64,000 bases of DNA. Origin: SCN-70-22 sp046327755 (GTDB lineage Bacteria; Gemmatimonadota; Gemmatimonadetes; Gemmatimonadales; Gemmatimonadaceae). The stretch is from contig JAXLXW010000012.1 of the NCBI GenBank assembly GCA_046327755.1, forward strand, positions 1 through 64,000. The letters are read 5' to 3'. Below the pieces are notes generated by a model. It did not search any database and was not told where the DNA came from. It was given only the letters and a program-made list of their open reading frames with translations. The number at the start of each line of letters is the position of its first letter. Within the stretch, counting starts at the first letter, position 1. This document shows positions 60,482-64,000 of this stretch, piece by piece. Position numbers and translations under genes: made by a program.

Positions 60482-61735
60482 CTACGGATTCGCCTTCAAC
60501 CAATCGATCGACTTCTGCAGCAGCTGCATCGCGTACACCGGGTTGTGCACCCCCATCGAGAGTTCGCTGTTGATGTAGCCGTAATTGTACGCGGCCCCCA
60601 GCTCACCCATCTTCCACGGCCGCCCGATGCGATACTGCCAGTTGGCGTCCGTCGCCATCGTCACGGTGCTGTTGTACACCACGAGCCCCGTCGTCGGCGA
60701 CACGGTGTTGGCACCGGCCAGCGCCGTCGCGTAGAGCGTGCTGCTCTGCGTGGTGGGGAAGAGCTTTCCGTAGAAGTCGTGCGTCTGCATCGCGGAGTAC
60801 GACGCCACGCCGCTCGAGTTCACCGTCTTGCGGAAGACCTTGCGCGCGGTGAGCAGCTCGGCCAGCTCGATGCGCTTGGCGTCGATCTTGGTCCGCGTCG
60901 GCGCGATGTGCTCCTCGGTGTGGCACTTCTCGCACTCGACTTCGTTCGGCTTCAGCGAGTGTCCGCCCACCTTGGCCACCGGATCCCACTTGTTCATGTG
61001 GCAGGTGGTGCAGTTGGCACCGGAGTGCTGCCAGATCCGCGTGTACGTCTGCCCATTGTACTCGTAGCCGTTGATCCCCTTGAACAGGTTGGACTGGTTC
61101 CCGTCATGCACCGAGAAGCTCCGCCCGACCTGATAGTTGACCGCGGCGTTGTCGTCCTTCGTCTTGGAGAACGGGAAGTACGGCAGCTGGTCAAAGGTTT
61201 TCGCCGCGCCGAGCGAGTCGGTGTAGTTGACCGACGTCACGCCACGGATCTGGTGACAGTTGACGCAGAGGTTGTTCATCTTCCCGAAGTCCGTCGCGAC
61301 CGCGTTCTTGTCGTAGTTGAGGAAGACGGGGTCGGAGGCGCGCAGGATGCGGAAGTTGGTGTCGACGGAGAACTCGAAGCCCGAATGCTTGTGGCACGTG
61401 GTGCAGTTGATGCGCGTGGCATTCGGCATGTCGTTCGACACGACGTACTTGTTGGCCCCGGTCACCTCGAGGAATCCCTCGCCGGTGTGGCAACGCGCGC
61501 AGTACTTCGTGTTGCGTGCGCTGGTGGTGCCGGTGAAGTGCTTCGACAGCTCGTACTCGGTGGTCCGGGCCAGCATGGTCGCATTGCTGTGACACGTCAT
61601 GCAGACCGAGTTGGCGTCCTTTCCGTTCGTGCCGTTGGTTCCGTCCTTCCCGGCGATGCCGGCGGGGCCGGCGGGCCCTTCGCACGCGGCGAGCAGGGCG
61701 GCGGAGAAGACGATCGCGAATTGGAGTTGTTTCAT
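60482..61735 (-). CDS. Hexaheme c-type cytochrome lipoprotein
   Basis: This is a 417-residue lipoprotein (lipidated Cys18 in ALLAACEG). A short collagen-like Gly-x-y tract (GPAGPAGIAGKDG) precedes six CxxCH heme sites at residues 45, 79, 111, 157, 242 and 268. Further His residues could serve as distal ligands. The last 130 residues lack heme sites and may dock a partner. It resembles multiheme cytochromes related to ammonia-forming nitrite reductases but lacks an obvious CxxCK. It probably shuttles electrons at the outer membrane or periplasm. ATG 61733-61735 begins the lipoprotein signal. No partner gene is next to it. Confidence 0.88.
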   Translation of the reverse strand: MKQLQFAIVFSAALLAACEGPAGPAGIAGKDGTNGTNGKDANSVCMTCHSNATMLARTTEYELSKHFTGTTSARNTKYCARCHTGEGFLEVTGANKYVVSNDMPNATRINCTTCHKHSGFEFSVDTNFRILRASDPVFLNYDKNAVATDFGKMNNLCVNCHQIRGVTSVNYTDSLGAAKTFDQLPYFPFSKTKDDNAAVNYQVGRSFSVHDGNQSNLFKGINGYEYNGQTYTRIWQHSGANCTTCHMNKWDPVAKVGGHSLKPNEVECEKCHTEEHIAPTRTKIDAKRIELAELLTARKVFRKTVNSSGVASYSAMQTHDFYGKLFPTTQSSTLYATALAGANTVSPTTGLVVYNSTVTMATDANWQYRIGRPWKMGELGAAYNYGYINSELSMGVHNPVYAMQLLQKSIDWLKANP

Positions 61736-62012
61736 GGGGCGAACCCGCTGTTGGGCAGGGGAGCACGCGCGGGGGATCGGCGTGCCCTGACGAAGTTGCG
61801 TACCCAAAGGTTCGGCCCATGCGACGCTCGCTGGCGTCAAGGACTCGCCTGTCCCTACGTAGGTGAAGACAGGACGAACTTGCGCCTGACGAGGCTTGAC
61901 GTTGCGCGATGCGCGACATGTCGCGTGGCCCTTGTACACCTGTCTGACCACTCTCGCATTGCACGTACGACCACACTCCCGCACGAGGGCCGCGCGCGGC
62001 GCGCCCACCTAG

Positions 62013-63173
62013 TCAGTCACAGCGCACGTCGCGCACTCGCCGCAGCGCCGCGCACGCGGTGAGAAATCCGAAGCGGTCGATGTCGGCGACGTTGGTGTTG
62101 CCGAGGATGACAATGGTCAGACCATCGTCGAGGTATCGCAGGAGCGTCACGTTCGCTCCCATGATGCGCCCGGGACGCTGCGCAAAACGGTGGCGCGTCG
62201 CCCCGATCTTCTGCGACGACACCCAGAGGCCGTAACCGTAGTCGTCCTTGCCTGGGGTGAGCAGCGCCGCCAGTGATGCCGGGCGCAGGAGGCGGCCGCC
62301 GTAGAGCGCGCGCGCGAAGGCCAGCAGGTCGTCCGCCGTCGAGTACATCCCGCCGGCCGCCCACCAGTTCTCAGGATAGACCGGCAGGTCGCGCAGGAGC
62401 GGCGCCGCGCTGTCCGCACGCATGTACGTGCGCGCAAGGCGCGCGACCATCGATTGCGCATGCAACATCCCGGTCCCCGTCAACGCGAGCGGGCGCAGGA
62501 TGCGCTGCGCGAGCGCCGCTTCGAACGACACCCCCGTCACCCGTTCGACGATGTGCCCGAGGACGACATAGTCCGCATTGTTGTAGTCGAACGTCGACCC
62601 GGGTTCGTGGACGAGCGGCCCGCTCGCATAACGCGCGAGCAGCTCCGCCGGCGCATGCGGCAGTTGGTAGACTTCCATCCCCTTGGCCAACGCCTCCTCG
62701 TACGACGTGATGCGATCGTACTGCGCGAGCCCGGAGGTGTGGGTGAGCAGCTGACGGACGGTGACGCGCCCTCCGATGTCGCGCGGATAGTCGGGCAGGT
62801 AGCGCTCGACGGGTGCGTCCACGTCGACCGCTCCCTCATCGACGAGTTGGAGGACGAGGACAGCAGTGAACAGCTTGGTGATCGACGCCACGTGGAAGCG
62901 TGTGTCGCGCGCCACCGGGACACCGAAGGCACGGTCAGCCAGCCCGAAATTTCCCTGGTAGATCGTCCGTCCGTGCTGCTCGATCGTGACCGACCCGCTG
63001 AAGTCGTGCGCGCGCGCATAACGACCGATCGTCGCGGAGACGCCATTCGTCGTCGCCGTGGTCGCGGGAGTGCCTTGCGCGCCGGCAGGCGACAGCCCCA
63101 GCACAATGCAGCAGGATCCGATGCCGAAGCGGATGACGCGTGCGAGCGCGGGGCTCGCCGCGATGCGGTGCAT
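62013..63173 (-). CDS. Exported serine hydrolase of the beta-lactamase class C family
   Basis: This is a 386-residue exported protein. The active-site SxxK is Ser97-Ile-Thr-Lys100 in FHVASITKLFT, and YNN at 197-199 is the class-C YxN motif. GRVTVRQLLTHTSGLA, then PGSTFDYNNADYVVLG and WWAAGGMYSTADDLLAFA complete the family pattern. It could be a peptidase, esterase or D-amino-peptide hydrolase; a true beta-lactamase is less likely given the altered third motif (RPGRIMG). ATG 63171-63173 begins a signal sequence. Confidence 0.9.
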   Translation of the reverse strand: MHRIAASPALARVIRFGIGSCCIVLGLSPAGAQGTPATTATTNGVSATIGRYARAHDFSGSVTIEQHGRTIYQGNFGLADRAFGVPVARDTRFHVASITKLFTAVLVLQLVDEGAVDVDAPVERYLPDYPRDIGGRVTVRQLLTHTSGLAQYDRITSYEEALAKGMEVYQLPHAPAELLARYASGPLVHEPGSTFDYNNADYVVLGHIVERVTGVSFEAALAQRILRPLALTGTGMLHAQSMVARLARTYMRADSAAPLLRDLPVYPENWWAAGGMYSTADDLLAFARALYGGRLLRPASLAALLTPGKDDYGYGLWVSSQKIGATRHRFAQRPGRIMGANVTLLRYLDDGLTIVILGNTNVADIDRFGFLTACAALRRVRDVRCD

Positions 63174-63364
63174 GATCGTCACGTGATCTCCGGGGTGGCG
63201 GCGCCCCGACCTCGCGTCGGCGCTCGCGCCCCGTACGCCCGAGCTATGCCCGAGGTTTCTCACCCGCTCGGGCGTTCACTCGCGGGCACGTCCACGCGCG
63301 CAGCCGTCTTCAATCGCTTCGTCCCACGGCGACGAGACGGATCCGACGTCGCGGGGCGAACGGA

Positions 63365-63727
63365 CTACACCGCCTCCCCGAAGTAGAGCGTGTGCCCCTG
63401 ATCGTCCCGAATGACGCACTCCCGCGTGCGCCACTCGGTCTTGCACACCTCCTGCACCAGCGGCACCCCCTTCACCCGGAGCATTGCCGCGACCGCATCG
63501 ACATCGTCGACGGTGATGTACAGGTGCAGGTGCCCACCGTCGACGACGTACGGTATCGACGGATCGGGGCGGTCGACGTGCTTCACGTGCACCGTCGACT
63601 CTCCGAACCGAAGCCCGGCGTAGAAGCCGCCGTACTCGAACTCGAGCGTGAAGCCGAGTGTGCCGGTGTAGAAGTCGAGCGTGGCCGCCATGTCGGTGGT
63701 GCGCAGCTGCGGGGTGATGCGAGGCAT
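63365..63727 (-). CDS. VOC (glyoxalase/bleomycin-resistance fold) protein
   Basis: This is a 120-residue protein with two beta-alpha-beta-beta-beta units. The first is ITPQLRTTDMAATLDFYTGTLGF and the second HLHLYITVDDVDAVAAML, ending ECVIRDDQGHTLYFGE with a His/Glu metal pair. VOC proteins include glyoxalases, epoxide-opening resistance enzymes and dioxygenases. This short form is cytosolic and of unknown substrate. It lies 24 bases downstream of the partial gene at the window end. Confidence 0.88.
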   Translation of the reverse strand: MPRITPQLRTTDMAATLDFYTGTLGFTLEFEYGGFYAGLRFGESTVHVKHVDRPDPSIPYVVDGGHLHLYITVDDVDAVAAMLRVKGVPLVQEVCKTEWRTRECVIRDDQGHTLYFGEAV

Positions 63728-63751
63728 GCCGTTCTCCGGTGCACTCTGTGA

Positions 63752-64000
63752 CTAGGGGGCAAGCCCGGCACTGCGCGGATCCGGCGACACGCGGAAGGTG
63801 CGCGACTGCACCGCGCCATCCACCGTGAGACGCGCGGTGAACGTCCCCGTCTGCTGCTGCGGCGGGGCCTCGCTCTCCCCGTCGCCGCGACGACGCCGCG
63901 GCGCGCTCACCGGGTTCCACACCACGCGGTGCATCCCCGGTGTCGCGACGAAGGGCTCCGCCCCCGGACGCCAGTGCGCCGTCGTGTTGGGGATGCGCCC
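63752..64000 (-). CDS. C-terminal fragment of a sortilin/BNR-like glycosyl hydrolase-type protein, cut by window end
   Basis: The last 82 codons of a gene extend beyond the window. They read GMHRVVWNPV, then TGTFTARLTVDGAVQSRTF and VSPDPR. This is the fibronectin-like tail commonly found after the VPS10/BNR propeller of large exported proteins in soil bacteria, where the usual form is RFVWNLRY followed by GTYTVRLTVDG. The propeller itself is not in view, so the assignment rests on the tail only. Confidence 0.6.
   Translation of the reverse strand, partial: GRIPNTTAHWRPGAEPFVATPGMHRVVWNPVSAPRRRRGDGESEAPPQQQTGTFTARLTVDGAVQSRTFRVSPDPRSAGLAP

Noticed and set aside
62013..63173. Serine hydrolase as a true antibiotic-resistance beta-lactamase
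   Set aside because: It has SxxK and YxN but an altered third motif and no AmpC-like context; a peptidase or esterase is likelier.

Overview
The window is about 64 kb of very GC-rich (by eye near 70% G+C) bacterial chromosome. It is densely packed, with 50 supported protein genes (two cut by the window edges) and no tRNA, rRNA, phage, insertion sequence, integrase or CRISPR array that I can see. A SusC/SusD outer-membrane pair, many Tat and lipoprotein signals, a CBM9-like/DUF5916 barrel, LVIVD-repeat proteins, PD40-amidohydrolases and an orphan duplicated ABC permease together suggest a Gram-negative, probably a member of the Gemmatimonadota or a related soil phylum. That assignment is inference; no marker gene is present.

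Layout. 1-2.4 kb: a Tat/lipoprotein FAD oxidoreductase with permuted domain order, a prolyl-tRNA editing homologue and an aminotransferase. 2.5-9.6 kb: a small lipoprotein, then SusD and SusC downstream of two exported S51 peptidases (peptidase E-like and cyanophycinase-like, translationally coupled), which reads as a peptide-use locus. 9.7-12.4 kb: an acyl-CoA dehydrogenase / CoA-ester lyase / MaoC hydratase trio. 12.5-15.3 kb: the first LVIVD-repeat protein with its DUF305 partner. 15.5-25.9 kb: cyclophilin, DUF5916 barrel, exported class-V aminotransferase, exported epimerase, ABC permease, cupin and Gfo/Idh oxidoreductase. 26-28.3 kb: a nucleoside transporter coupled to a PfkB sugar kinase. 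28.3-33.3 kb: an unknown lipoprotein, a SUKH-like protein, a GH172 (DUF2961) enzyme and an ankyrin protein. 33.4-39.5 kb: an S15 peptidase/esterase, a BciA-like vinyl reductase with a small membrane protein, a membrane protein with a Cys-rich tail, a Rieske/cytochrome b pair and a SLOG-like protein. 39.6-49.4 kb: a very large propeller-amidohydrolase-D-aminoacylase fusion coupled to a PH-domain membrane protein, an MFS transporter, a sulfatase and small genes. 49.7-58.5 kb: a second S15 enzyme, an LVIVD-DUF305-LVIVD cluster, and divergently katG. 58.6-64 kb: a lipoprotein, a haloacetate (fluoroacetate-type) dehalogenase, a hexaheme cytochrome lipoprotein, a class-C serine hydrolase, a VOC protein and the tail of a sortilin/BNR-like protein.

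Common threads. Much of the content is extracytoplasmic breakdown of peptides and modified amino acids: two S51 and two S15 enzymes, a D-aminoacylase module, a DAO-family oxidase, and SusCD import. Several gene pairs overlap by four bases as NTGA (ATGA or GTGA), which implies translational coupling.

Two observations stand out. First, an octamer GCCTAACG/CGTTAGGC is scattered about every 2 kb on both strands. It accounts for almost every CTAA/TTAG tetramer in the window, forces rare codons (TTA, CTA, CCT) and often forms or abuts stop codons, so it looks like a selected or process-driven DNA signal such as an uptake sequence. Second, exported LVIVD propellers with invariant His/Cys positions occur twice next to small exported DUF305 proteins. 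This looks like a recurrent, undescribed metal or redox module.
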